NCBI RefSeq assembly: GCF_016808095.1
Contig: NC_068973.1
Span: forward strand, 10,908,501-10,972,500
Length of the DNA: 64,000 bases
DNA from: Vigna angularis
Taxonomy: Eukaryota; Streptophyta; Magnoliopsida; Fabales; Fabaceae
Reading direction: 5' to 3'
The notes beneath the pieces are model-generated. The model had not been told where the DNA came from. It ran no database searches and saw only the letters and a list, made by a program, of their open reading frames with translations. Each line of letters opens with the position of its first letter. Positions within the stretch are counted from its first letter, which is position 1. Shown piece after piece: positions 1-11,644 of the stretch. The position numbers and the translations under genes are program-made.

Positions 1-796
1 TCACTACTCTTGGTATAACACTAGTCTAGTTGACTAGATTGTTTATCTTCACCGAGTTCAACTTACAAGTGTTTTAATTCACTTCTGAATCTAAAAACAA
101 CAAAGTGTTTTTGAAATACAAGTCCAAAAGATTACTCTCGTAGAGAGAATATAAAATCAATACAATGAAGTTATGAAAATTTGTAAAGAAAACTTTTATT
201 TTTCAAAGATAAAGTATATACAACGTTAGCTCAGAGAGAAAACAACAACGTAAGCGTAAGAAAATATAATTTGTGTTATTGTCTTCTCTTTATGTAGTCC
301 TCTTTATATAGACTTATTCAAAAAATATTTGTTACTCTAAGCATTAACTTTCGTGTATGGATATAGCCTTTTAGTACGAGGTCAAATGCTATGTTGTGTC
401 TTGCAGAGACAACATTTTTGCTTGTGCGGAAGAGATAAATAGAAGGCATAAAGGAAACATTTCTATCTCTTAACATTCTTTTGATTCGTTGCAGACTTTT
501 GAATAAAGCTTTGTATTAAATTGATTTGCATAGAAAAATAGAGCACAACACAACAAACAAAACAATATTAATACGTACATGCATTAAAAGTGTTAGATGT
601 TCCTAAGCGTTTAGGCATTATACATGAATCAGCATTTAAACATAGTCTTTATGAGTACATTCAACGTTTAGTATAGTTTTTCAATTATTGTATTTAACGC
701 TTTTATCCTTGACATTTTATTTGCTAAACCTTATTTTCTTTAGACATTGTTGTTAAATTTCAAAACAAGATTTACTTAGACGATCTTATCTTAACA
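1..796. repeat. Dispersed repeat copy 1, cut by window edge
   Basis: This segment is colinear with 37286-37997 plus 41993-42066, with shared phrases spread along its length such as 'cctctttatatagact' and 'tcttaaca'. Homology ends sharply after 'cttaaca' at about 796, where the two copies diverge. On the minus strand that boundary reads TGTTAAGA, which suits the start of an LTR. The left end lies outside the window. It is probably an LTR or LTR-derived repeat. No coding sequence is visible. Confidence 0.6.
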
Positions 797-930
797 ATGT
801 TGGGGCTTGTCGAGCTCAACCGAGCTTGCTGACCTAGTCGAGCTAAACCAATCTTGCTTGCCAACCTAGTCAAGTTAAACCAAACCTCCTTACCGACCTA
901 GTCGAGCTAAACAATCTTGTAAGTTTGACG
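797..930. repeat. Short degenerate tandem repeat, about 45-bp unit
   Basis: About three imperfect copies of a unit containing 'gacctagtcgagctaaac' follow directly after the dispersed repeat. The vocabulary (cgagct, gaccta) resembles the GC-richer minisatellites at 5.8-6.9 kb more than the AT-rich flanks. Function unknown. Confidence 0.45.
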
Positions 931-960
931 ACCTTCTCCTCTGTTACAGAGCTTGACCAA

Positions 961-1700
961 TGAAACAAGCTATTGAACTTAAAAAGAGCTTCTTTCGTTG
1001 GAGGACACTTTTTTATTTTTGCAACTTTAATTTTTTCTGTTATCATTAATTATTTCAATTTCATTTTAATATAATTTCTACAATTTAAATTTAAATTTAT
1101 ATCAAATTTCAACACAAACACAAATTGATAATAATTTATTTTTATCAATAAAAATATAATCTTAATATATCACACTTATCACATCATTCATAAACTCTCT
1201 TAAATTTTTTTCTTCAAATTTTTTCATTCATTTCTTCAAATCCTTTAATATAAAAAATACCATAATTTTCTTTCCATTTTTATAAATTTATCCACTCACT
1301 TTTCCTTGTATTCACTCCCTTATCAAAACAACTATATGTAATAATAACTCAGAAGAGAGTGAAAAAAAAACTAGAAAAAAAAGTCGAAATGAATGAAATT
1401 AAGCAACTAGTCTAATATAAACTATGATAACAAACAGGAAGGAAATATACCCAAATACTCCTATCTATTTTGCTGACATCTGTCCCATTTTGTGGTATTT
1501 TTGTCATTTCCTTTTTCAATTTGACTTTTATACCCATAACAGTTGTAATTGGTTTGGTTTTTTCCGGTCCTTGGAAAGACTTAATATTGCTTGATTGTGT
1601 AATGACCACCGTAACCTTTATTCTCAAAAGGAGATGACTATTTGTAATGGCAGATTTGTCTCTACATTCCCTTTTGCAGTGGCGCGAACTGTAAGAGATT
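961..1700. other. AT-rich intergenic DNA
   Basis: Low-complexity AT-rich sequence with no credible coding region. Near 1680 there is a 'tggcgcgaac' motif that loosely resembles an E2F site, just upstream of the exon-like pieces that start at 1715. Nothing else stands out. Confidence 0.5.
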
Positions 1701-1714
1701 TTCAAATGTGTTAG

Positions 1715-3740
1715 AAACCTTCCACTGAAGCTGCTACAAGAGAGAGAGTTGTGATCAAAGCTTTCAAATGGGTCTCTCAAAATCGTGAGTAAATGTTATC
1801 GCATTTCCCTGCGCCTCAAACCCTAGGTTAATTTTTGTTGGATACAGATATAGTTCCGGATAAAATAAGAGATAACATTAGTTTATATACACATAACATA
1901 TTTTTATATTGATAATAAAAAATCTTTTGAAGGGATATCAAAAATAAAACTACGAAGACTTGACCTAAAATGAACACTATCTTGTCAATGTAGATATATG
2001 TGTTGAACCTTCCTGTAATAAGAGAAGTAGGAGGAAGTAGGGAGAGGTAGAAGAACCATAGTCCTTGAGGCCTGCCTTTTGGAGTGTTTTCTTCTGCATT
2101 TCCCTGCTCCATTTTCTCATTCTTCTCCATTTTTGTGGTCGAGGCTGCAAAAGTAGGTGTGAACAAATTAGAGTTGCTCCCCAAGGAGTTTAGCACTGTA
2201 ATTAGTTGCTGGGTTCCTCTCCGATGGACAGCTTTGATGTTACAATGCATTCTAATGCTTAGGAATTGAAATCAATTTGTTTGCATCTTATGAAATTTGT
2301 GTTTGAGCAATATCAAAATGTTCTAATAGCTTTTTAATATTTTTAATTTCTTATGTACATCCTCTAATGTCTTGGGTTTTTCGACGCAGCGGCTTGTCGT
2401 GATTTGGGTAAAGATGTTGTTGACAAAGAAGTAGTGCAGAAGGTCAGCCAAGTTTTTATGAAATCAACTCTGGTTCTGTCTGCAAATTAATTGTTATTTA
2501 CTGCTTTAACAAAACATGATTAATAGTGCTTGGAACCATGATATGTATCCCATTATTGTTAGTTATTCACCCACCGAACACAATTTTTATATCTTAATGT
2601 TCTCCTATAGTTTGAATGCTTTGTTCCGTGTTTGATTTCTTCTCTATGGAAGTGTCTTCTACTCAAAATTTTAAAACTGGCTTCCCTTTTGTTTAATGGA
2701 GACGTTATCTTTATTTCAAAAAGTGGACAAAAGGTCATTTTCCATGAGTATCTCATTTTATAATTTTTATAGACTCTGTTTTGAACTATCTACAATTAAT
2801 TCTCAAGAAAATAGGCCTAAATTCACTTGACTGTCAAGGATCATGCAATCTTCCATGAAGTTGTGTTCAACTTGCAGGGAGAAACTGTAGTTTGCAATGT
2901 GTTATTAAACAAACAATTGGAAACCGTAAGTGTATAGATTAATTGAAGTGAAATTGTTTTAGCCTTTTGTAATTGTATAAAATCTTAGGAACCCTTTTAT
3001 TAAGAACAACCTATATTAATAAAGAAAAGATAAGAATTTGTGGTGAGTTTTGGTTTGTTAGTGTGTTTGGTTGTTGAAGATAAAGTGTTTCATGGGTTTG
3101 TATTGATGTTTATATTAACTTACTTTTGTGAATTTGGGACGAGCAAATGTAAGAATTTATGATTTTTTTCCTTCCAAATACTGTATTAGAATATAATGGT
3201 TTTATTGCTATAAGTAAGTTAGATATACAATATTGGAAAACTAATTTAGGATATATAATAGGAACACTTAATATAATAAGATTATTATGATTTTGAGATA
3301 TAATCAAATCCATGTTATTCAGTGATAAATGACTTTATTTTCCTATTTTCTATTCATTTCAACTCATTTCTATTTTCTATTTGTTTCTATTCATTACTAT
3401 AAGAGGTGGGATTTTCCTATTTTCTTACAATGTAGGTTATTAGCACTTAATTTGTGTCATCCTGTGTTCCTACAGTGGATCTTAGTTTTCACAGTCTTGG
3501 TTGCTTGAACACTGTGTTTATGTCAGAATCCGTATTAGTACAAATTTTTTTATTGACCTTTCTCCTCCGAGGCCAATCATTGAATAACTGTCCTGTTGAA
3601 TATATATCACACATTTTAGAAAGAAAAATGATTCATGCTTGTGATCTCATGTGCTGCATAATTTGAGATTTTTTCAATTTTAAATTTTTGGGTTTTACAT
3701 GCACCCTCAGAAGCAGAGGCTCCTTGAACTAGTTTCTTGA
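1715..3740 (+). pseudogene. Possible small multi-exon gene or gene remnant, unidentified
   Basis: Four short open pieces have GT-AG borders and matching phases: 1715-1784 (donor gtgagt), 2390-2442 (acceptor gacgcag, donor gtcagc), 2878-2925 (acceptor cttgcag, donor gtaagt) and 3711-3740 (acceptor cctcag, ending in TGA). Read together they give peptides including ACRDLGKDVVDKEVVQK, GETVVCNVLLNKQLET and KQRLLELVS. The first piece has no ATG in the shared frame and a TAG just upstream at 1712-1714. The nearest ATG (about 1769) is out of phase unless a weak donor right after ATGG is used. I do not recognise the family. It may be a real small gene with a different first exon, a decayed gene, or chance. 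The intervening sequence is intron-like. Confidence 0.25.
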
Positions 3741-5190
3741 AGACTAAAGTGATGATGTTATTACCGATCCTTTAAAAACAATAAAGAGACTTATTAGGAA
3801 CAAAAAGATTGAATGCTGATTTAAAATTTTATCCCTTTATTTTTCTTTTTAATAAAATTCATTTAAATTTCAGTTATATTCTTTCTGTGTATCTCTTTCT
3901 TTGTATAACCATGCCTTCAGATAATTTTATCAACTCTTTCCTTCAAATTAATTGACAACATTTCCTATAATATAAATTCATTATTATTATTATTATAATC
4001 CATTGCTCTTATTAGTATTGGTATTATTAGTTGTACTTTTTATAATCTATTATTTTAACATAAGAAATCATATTAAAAATAATATTATTTATTTCTAATT
4101 AATTTATTATAAAAAAGAAAAACATTAATGATTAATTACTTTATTTTTTTTTCATATTATCAAACTCTTTATTTAAGTATTATATTTATAACTATATATA
4201 ATTATAACACTTAAATATAATTATGTAAATAAATTATTTATTTAAATATATTAATCTTTTTAATACAAATTTAAGAAAGAAAGAAAAAACAGAAAAACGA
4301 CCCGTGTGTATAGTTTTACCACAGAAATCATGTTGGAGATACTAAAGAAAATCAATCAAAATAAACAAATTGTTGGAGATACATAAGTTAAGTGATTCGA
4401 TGCGGCAATCTTTAAAGAAGAAAGAATTAGTACTTTTTTTGCTAGAGATTCTCAATCAAGCAAATTTTGGTACCTTTGCTTTTAACAGTTTTAACAACTT
4501 TGTTTCACTTTTTGCTTTTATCTTTTAAACTTGTACGATCTTCGAAATTTCAATGTTAATTTTTTTAATGGTTCTTTTTTATTTCTAATTTTTAAAACCA
4601 AATCCTAATTAAAAATGAAATAGAGATAAAAAATTACAACTCTTGAATCTAATTGTATGTAAATTTTGAATCAATCTAATAATGTGTTTATTTAAAGAAA
4701 TTTTTTAACAAGATTCTAACACTTTTAAACTCTATAAAACTAAAAAATGGAAAAAGAACACCCTATACATACAAAAAGAAAAAGGAAAAAAATTCACATC
4801 AATTATGAAAATGGGTTAGGAAGACAAAGAACAACCTATTTAGAAGAATTACTTACCAGGAGTGATGTAGCACCTTCTAAGCTTAAGTTCAAATTGGTAA
4901 AAAGAATAGTCCAATTCAAGAGGGGTGATTTGAACTCTTTTTGTGTTTCAGAAAATATTTAAAACTTAGAATGAAAATCTAGTACTTACCTTTTTCAGTA
5001 AGATGTTTTATTTAACATATTCATTTGTTTTTAATATTACTAGATATATCATAAAAGAAATCAAATTATATGCACCAGGAACACAAGTAGAATTCAATTG
5101 ATTCATTAATATGCAGAAAAAAGAGGTACTCAAGAAACAATATAATTTGATGTTCCATAATTATAAGAATAAGGGAGAAAAAAAAAACAT
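3741..5190. other. AT-rich intergenic DNA
   Basis: Strongly AT-rich with many poly-T and poly-A tracts. The ATG-initiated frame at 4747-4962 is lysine-rich and resembles nothing I know; I treat it as chance. No repeat boundary could be placed. Confidence 0.5.
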
Positions 5191-5817
5191 TAATCAATTT
5201 GTATATTTGGTCAACTCTACGGTAGTGCGGACGAGTTTTACAATAATTTCGTCGGCCTCTTTCACGGCTCAACCAAGCTCTATGTCTGATTGGTCGATTT
5301 GTTCAATAGTTCGGTCATTAGGTCGTTCGTCCATGATTGACTTTCCAATAGTCATCCACTAATAGATTATCTCCTTAATGAAGATTAAGATATGATTGGA
5401 TCGCCATTAGACAGAAAAAAGTAAAGACTCATTACAACTACTATATAAAGGTCTCAAATATGACTTTAGAACATCATGAACATAATATGCATTATTTGTT
5501 GTGTTAATTGATCGATTATAATACTGACTTAAGTGTCAGAGTGCCTTTGACATGTACCCACTCGCACGGTTTGGACAAGGAGTAGGGAAAGTAAACAACG
5601 TAACTTGGATTTTTGGATATTGTTTTGAACTTAAGTGTGACATGGAGTGTTTGTTTGTGATCCTAAACTCCACACCTGATGGCGTCCATCGTTGGGCCGA
5701 GCAAGTATGCCCCTATATAGGCATAAAGAACCAATGAGCGGTAGAAGATGCCAATTGTCCAATCGTTCGGCCTTAGTATTTTTGTTTCATTCAGCATCAA
5801 CTTGTTGGAACCGCTCG
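5190..5817 (+). other. Retroelement-like leader with TATA box
   Basis: GC content rises abruptly here. A TATA-like 'ctatataaag' lies at 5441-5450. It is followed at about 5530-5560 by text of the 'cttaagtgtcagagtgcctttga' kind, a phrase often seen near plant LTR retrotransposon promoters. No matching LTR ends or target duplication were found, so the element type is unresolved. The open frame at 5552-5737 lacks recognisable domains. Confidence 0.3.
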
Positions 5818-6420
5818 GCCACCCATGGCTTACAAGTACTTAGCCACTCTTGACTTCAAGTGTTCGGCTATAACTTGGCCTCACGAGTACTCGACCAATC
5901 TTGGCCTCAAGTGTTTGGTCATACCTTGGCCTCAAGTGCACAATCACACATGGTCTCACAAGTACTCGATCAATCTTGGCCTCAAGTGTTCGGCTATACC
6001 TTGACCTCAACCGCTCGTCCACCCATGGCCTCAGAGGTACCCGGCCAATCTTGGCCTTAAGTGTTTGACCTCAACTACTTAGTTACCTATGGCCTCAAGT
6101 GCTCGGCCACCCATGGCCTCATAGGTACCTGACCAATTTTGGCCTCAAGTGTTCGGTCATACCTTGGCCTCAACTGCTCAGCCACCCATGGCATCATTTG
6201 TACCCGACCAATCTTGGTCTAAAGTGTTCGGCCATATCTTAGCCTTAACAACTCGGCCACTCATGGCCTCATAGGTACTCAACCACACTTGGTCTCAAGT
6301 GTTCGACCATACATTGGCCTCAACCGCTCGACCAACCATGGTCTCAACCGCTTGCCCAACCATAGCCTCATAGGGACTAGACCACACTTGGCCTCAAGTG
6401 TTCGGCCATATCTTCATCAA
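5818..6420. repeat. Minisatellite array 1, about 30-bp subunits in a 90-bp higher-order unit
   Basis: Repeated phrases alternate: 'ctcggccacccatggcctca', 'ccgaccaatcttggcctcaa' and 'tgttcggccataccttggcc', each about 30 bp. Together they make a higher-order unit of roughly 90 bp with about six imperfect copies. The frames left open on both strands (for example 5860-6060 plus and 5840-6022 minus) are a by-product of the repeat and are not proposed as genes. Composition is far more GC-rich than the surroundings. Confidence 0.8.
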
Positions 6421-6870
6421 AGGAATCTCGGCTGGCCTCACCGAAGCTCGGTACCATGGATCTTCATCAAAGGAATCTTGACTCGCCTCACCGAAGGTCG
6501 GTGACTGTGAATCTTCACCAAAGGAATTTCGACCGGCCTCAATGAAGGTCAATGATCGTGGATCTTCACCTAAGGAATCTCGGCCGGACTCAGCAAATGT
6601 TGATGATCGTGGATCTTCACCAAAGGAATCCTGGTTGGCCTCACCGAAGCTCAGTGACCATGGATCTCCACCAAAAGAATCCTAATCGGCCTCATTGAAG
6701 GTCGGTGATCGTGAATCTTCACCAAAACAATCCCAACCGACCTCATAGAAGGTTGGTGATTGTGGATTTTTACCAAAAGAATCTCAGTCGACATCACCAA
6801 AAGTTGATAATCGTGGATCTTCACAAAAAGAATCTCAATCGACTTTACTAAAATTCGGTGACCGTGGAAT
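6400..6870. repeat. Minisatellite array 2, about 54-bp unit
   Basis: About eight degenerate copies of a unit of roughly 54 bp built from 'ggatcttcaccaaaggaatc', 'tcggccggcctcaccgaagg' and 'tcggtgatcgt'. It abuts array 1 but uses a different unit. Copies decay towards the right end, where GC content falls. Such arrays are known inside non-coding parts of large Ty3-gypsy (Tat/Ogre-type) elements; that origin here is inference. Confidence 0.75.
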
Positions 6871-6879
6871 GATGTGTTA

Positions 6880-8268
6880 AAAATTATTTCAAGAAATCAA
6901 TGTTCTTATAATTCCGAATTGTGTAATTGCATAGTTTCATCCACTAGAATTCAAAATTAATTTTATTATAATTCTTTTTCATACGAATATTTTGTAGGAT
7001 AGGTTTCTACATAGTTTAACTACAACACAAGCTCTCATAATGTTTTTGTATTTTTAATTGAAGGTCAGAGCTATATTTTCTAATGAATGTATAATTTTAG
7101 AAAAATTATTTTCATTGGACCATACTCCATATGTTACCATTTTGCTTAGTTTTTACACAAAAGTACACAATACAACGATAAAGTTATAAAATAAAATATT
7201 TATTTTAATTATACTTTGTCTTCAATAATGTATTAGTAGGTAATTATAAATATTTTCATATAAAATAAATAAAGTTAAATATATTTTTAGTTTCTAAATA
7301 TAAATTTGAAATTCATCTTTATTTCAAAATTTGATTCATCAACTTTAAAAATAAATATAGTTATTTTAAACTAACAAAATTAACCTATTTGTTAAATGGT
7401 GTTATATTATTCATTACATAATTCAAAATTTGATATAGGTGTACTAGATTATATATAAACCATTTTACCTCTTTAATGTACTAAAATGATTCCAATTCAT
7501 TTCAAAATCTAGTCACATAGTACCAATTGATCAATTTAATGCACCATACTCAAATCAATTTATCCAGTTTCATTTCTATCAAAAGAGTTCAATCATAACA
7601 TAAATATTTACTTTATAAATAAAGTTCAATATCTCATTCACTTATCAGAATCCTATCATCATATACTATAATTAGTAGTATGTTAACTTTTACTAACTTT
7701 TCTTATATGAGAACAATTTTCCTTAGAAACCCCACATTGTAAAGAAAACATAACTGCTCACAATTAGAGACCTAATGAAAGGTATCAAAACATGACAAAA
7801 ATTCATCATATGATCAAACAAAGTGAGAGGATTACTTCTCTTAATTGATCTCACTACGATTGATAACTAAAACATTACAAAAACTAGGAATAAAAATTAT
7901 ATACAATATATAAAAACTTACTTTGTTTACAAATTTATTAGTTCAAAACACTCTTTAACTCCTAAATTATTATGTGAGATTAGATTTTGAAATAAACAAA
8001 TATTAAAGATAAATATATGAGAAATTAAAGAAAGTGAAATAAATAAGGAAAAGGAAAAGATAAGGATGCTAAGCTGTTTTTTCTTTCCTTTCCTTTATTT
8101 CTTTTTATTACAGTATAACCACTTTACATTTACAAAATACAAGCAAAAAAAGTACAAAATAAATTAGAAATTAGAAATATTTTCAATTAGAACATATAGA
8201 TAAAAATAAAGTATAAAAATACCAACAAATCTTATCTATCTCCTTTTAATGTTTACTCTCATCATCCA
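6880..8268. other. AT-rich intergenic DNA
   Basis: AT-rich sequence without plausible coding capacity or clear repeats. It ends at the target duplication of the solo-LTR candidate at 8274. Confidence 0.5.
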
Positions 8269-8273
8269 CCAAA

Positions 8274-9236
8274 TGTCAGAATCATTAAAAACGCATCCAA
8301 ACCCCTCTGAACGGACGCCAGCTGTCAAACGACGAGGATCCGAAAATCAGATAGTGGAAGGCAGGTGTCGGCAGATGAGCGGACATTTGTTTTAAGCAAA
8401 ACTGAGTTTTTGGAAAGTTTACGTCACACTCTCTGCATGCATCTTCTTCTCCAAAACTCTGAAATTCTCATTTCTCCTCCTTCTCTCTAAAAAGCTCTCC
8501 CTTCTCTCTACCAAATCTTACCTTTTCTCTTCTCCGATCACCGTTCAAGCACCGTAGAAGTACTTCCGGCGTCCAGAGCTTCAGTTTGAACCGAACGGTT
8601 TCGATTTCTGAACTGGTAAGTTCTTCTTGTCTTTAGACGTTCGTTTCTGGCACATGCAAACCAAATTCTGGTTGCATGATTCCATATTGTCTGAGCCATT
8701 GTTGGTCTCCTATTGTTTGGTTAGTTTTTGATGAGTTGTTTAACGTTGAGGGTAGAAGGAATTTTTAGTCAGGCGAACCACATTCGCTCTCTAGGATGTT
8801 CGTTCACGCTCAGAGGTAAGGGAAGCTTATTAATTTAATTTGTATGATTATGTAATGCATGAACGTTCGTTGAGTTGATGAATGATATGAAGTATGATTT
8901 TTGATATGTTTGAGTATATGAAGTATGATTATTTGCTATGTTATGGGTGTTGGATCTTATTAAAATTGATTATGATATGAATGTATAAAGTTATGAAACT
9001 ATATGTTAAGAAATGAGTTGGAATATAAATGACCCTGGTATGAAATTTCCCTAAGAAAGTGTGCGTTCGTTACTGAACGGTCCTTGATCGTTCGGTTTTC
9101 TAGTGAATTTGGTTAGAAGTGGATTCTTTCATTTGGGAAGAATCCTAGTTGAGGACGAGAGTCTGTATTTTGAAATACCGTGCTTGAGCGTTCGGTCAAA
9201 CATAGTTGTGTCTTGATATCCTGTTATAAACTTAAG

Positions 9237-9290
<54 letters not shown>

Positions 9291-10793
9291 ATTGTATATT
9301 TTAGTTATTCTTAAACACTACTCCAATAGTATCTTAGTCTATTTATCAAACTTCTTCTGTATAAGTGTAGTAGCACTTGGTCTTATACCAGACGTTCGTA
9401 CTAAGCAAGTGTTTGGTCTTACACCATGCACTCGTTTTAGCTCCTTAAGCTAAACTTCATAATAAAAGCGTTCGTTCAAGCCCAATAGGGTTCGCTCACT
9501 ATAGTGTTCAGTCATTGATTGTCATTCGTCTTCTTGATGCTAAACTCAAATAAGCTAAGTAATTATAAACGTTCGGTTTCTTCATGAGAATTCTTCTAGT
9601 ATTATTCTTTGAATGTATTGAAGTGTCTATATCCATTTGGTTCCAACCGAGAGTCTTATTTACTTGGCATGGTCTTTTCGGTGTTCGGTTGGAGCTCTCA
9701 GGAGTCAATTCATCTAATTGGCTCACTCAGTAATGTATGTTCGTTCTAGTCGTCCCTGTTATATATGATTGTAACCGGGTTCCTTCTCAAACCCGATAGT
9801 AACCCTCTTGGTTTTAATCCGTTCTGGAACTGGAGACCTCTTGGTCTCGCTCCAAGTGTTCAGTCTCTTTCGGAGTAATTGTTGAACGTTCGGTATCTTG
9901 GTATCCTTATGGATCTATGGGCGAGATGTTTAAGAGAGACCATTATAATGAAAGATGAAGAGAATATGATGTGGATGAAATGTGTTTGATTATAAACGAG
10001 CGTTTCGGGGAGGAGCGACTCATGAATGAATATTGGAATTGGTAAAGTATGAATGTGGTAATGCTAAGCTGGCGGTTCATCCTGATGTTCCGTGAGTACT
10101 CGTCCTCACGTAGAGGAGGGTAGGTCATGTGTGGGAACGGCAGGAGGTCCTAGTCCTTATGGTTAATTTGGACAGATAGGACTAACCTCGGGTGGCAGCT
10201 GTTGAGAGCATCCCAGTTACTACATCACTCGAGTGCACGAACGTCGTAGCTACACAGATTTCATACACTCCGGATAGTCAGTCTAGTATTAGGCTTTGTA
10301 TGAACGTATGATGAATTATCTTGCTTGTTTGATTTTTTTTTGAAATGTATGTTTATACATGAATTAAATTACATAAGCTTACCCTATGTTTCCTGTCTTG
10401 TCTTGTTTTGTATGTCCGTTTTTGTCATTGCAATGATCATCCATGTGGATGTGAGCAGAAAGAGACGTACTACTGGAAGAGACGCTAGAAGAAGAGAACC
10501 TGGTCGAGGTTGAAGTGAAGACCGAATAATAAGGCGTTTAGATAGTAGTTTAGTTGATTGTAAGGTGGTCGTTCGATCACCTTTCCCTTTGTTTTTGGTA
10601 TGACCGTTCGGTATCTTCTTTTGTAAACCGTTTGGTCAGGAGTGTACCTTGTACAACTTTATTTTCTAGTAATGCTTTGTAAGGTCGTTCGGCCATGATC
10701 GTACGCTCTGTTTTAGTGTAACACTGATCTGAGTTATTATTAAATGTGATTATTCAACTATATAGTTTTAAACTGTATTTTTGGGATGTTACA
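8274..10793. mobile_element. Candidate solo LTR, about 2.5 kb, with 5-bp target duplication
   Basis: The segment begins TGTCAGAATC and ends GGGATGTTACA, the canonical TG...CA ends of a plant LTR. It is flanked by the perfect 5-bp duplication ccaaa (8269-8273 and 10794-10798). Read on the minus strand it starts TGTAACATCCC, a start commonly seen in plant Ty3-gypsy LTRs. No internal gag-pol and no second LTR copy are present, so a solo LTR left by recombination is the simplest reading. It contains a CT-rich leader-like stretch (8440-8530), many 'cgttcggt' words and an (AT)n tract at 9244-9287. An open frame at 10325-10513 ends in an arginine-rich tail and is not considered a gene. Confidence 0.6.
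9244..9287. repeat. (AT)n microsatellite
   Basis: About 44 bp of uninterrupted TA dinucleotides within the solo-LTR candidate. Confidence 0.95.
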
Positions 10794-10798
10794 CCAAA

Positions 10799-11119
10799 CA
10801 TGAGCTAAAAATAAAAACTATTAATAAAATTAATAAAAAGATACTAATTTATAAATTTTTATTTATCGTTTGAGCAAATTTCTTTTTATAAATGTTTATT
10901 TCTCTGCTTGTTCCATGAAACTAATTGTGAAATTGAGGGGGTAAACTAAAACAGAGGTGCTTAAATTTGAAAACGAATATATGTTCAACCTTCTTGTCTT
11001 TTGTAAAATATAATCTTTTTTTCGTATTTGTATCCAATATTTCTCATCTTTCTAATTTCCATGACCAATTCTCTCCTATGTGAAATAAATAATTGAGTTC
11101 TTGCATAAGAAAACAAATA

Positions 11120-11159
<40 letters not shown>

Positions 11160-11635
11160 GTATAATATTTTAGTATTTTTAGTTATTAATTAGGTATTCG
11201 ATGGACAAATTCAAACATTAGAAAAAAAATGTTGATATATAATGTTTGGGAAGCTATAAGATACCCAAGTGTTGGTAATGACATTTTCACGTGCAAGAAG
11301 CATGACAGTGTAATTATTCAGTTCAACGTGGGGAAATGTTTTTTTTTTGGAATCTGTAAGACAAAACATTAACGTGACAAATGGTGGCATTGGCAACCAA
11401 ACCAGTTTAGGGCATTAGCCACTTTCAAATTGTAAAATCTGTATTTTAATTGTATAATTCAAAATACATTTTTAAGTCTTAACATATATTTTAAATTAGA
11501 TAATCTAGAAAGATATTGTATAATTCAAAATATATTGATACATTATACAATCAATAACATATTTGTGAAATCTGAAATGATTTAAAACTTATTTTCTGAT
11601 TTAAAATTGTATATTTATTATAGAATCCAAAACAT
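10799..11635. other. AT-rich intergenic DNA with (AT)n tract
   Basis: AT-rich sequence between two mobile elements. An (AT)n run lies at 11122-11157. The minus frame at 11211-11396 has no recognisable features. Nothing else seen. Confidence 0.5.
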
Positions 11636-11644
11636 TAATTAAAA

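Noticed and set aside
1828..2250. 140-codon minus-strand frame with hydrophobic segments.
   Set aside because: It overlaps the plus-strand exon-like chain's intron, has no recognised domain, and its second half is AT-rich hydrophobic sequence typical of chance frames.
4747..4962. 71-codon plus frame MEKEHPIHTKRKRKK...
   Set aside because: Lysine-rich translation of A-rich DNA with no homology known to me and no flanking signals.
5840..6504. Several open frames across the minisatellites.
   Set aside because: The frames are open because of the repeat units, not coding selection.
10325..10513. 62-codon frame with an arginine-rich end inside the solo LTR.
   Set aside because: It lies within LTR sequence and has no gag or pol similarity.
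8274..10793. Reading the 2.5-kb block as a host gene, because of its CT-rich leader and a good donor at 8615.
   Set aside because: TG...CA ends with a perfect 5-bp duplication explain it better, and no coding exon follows.
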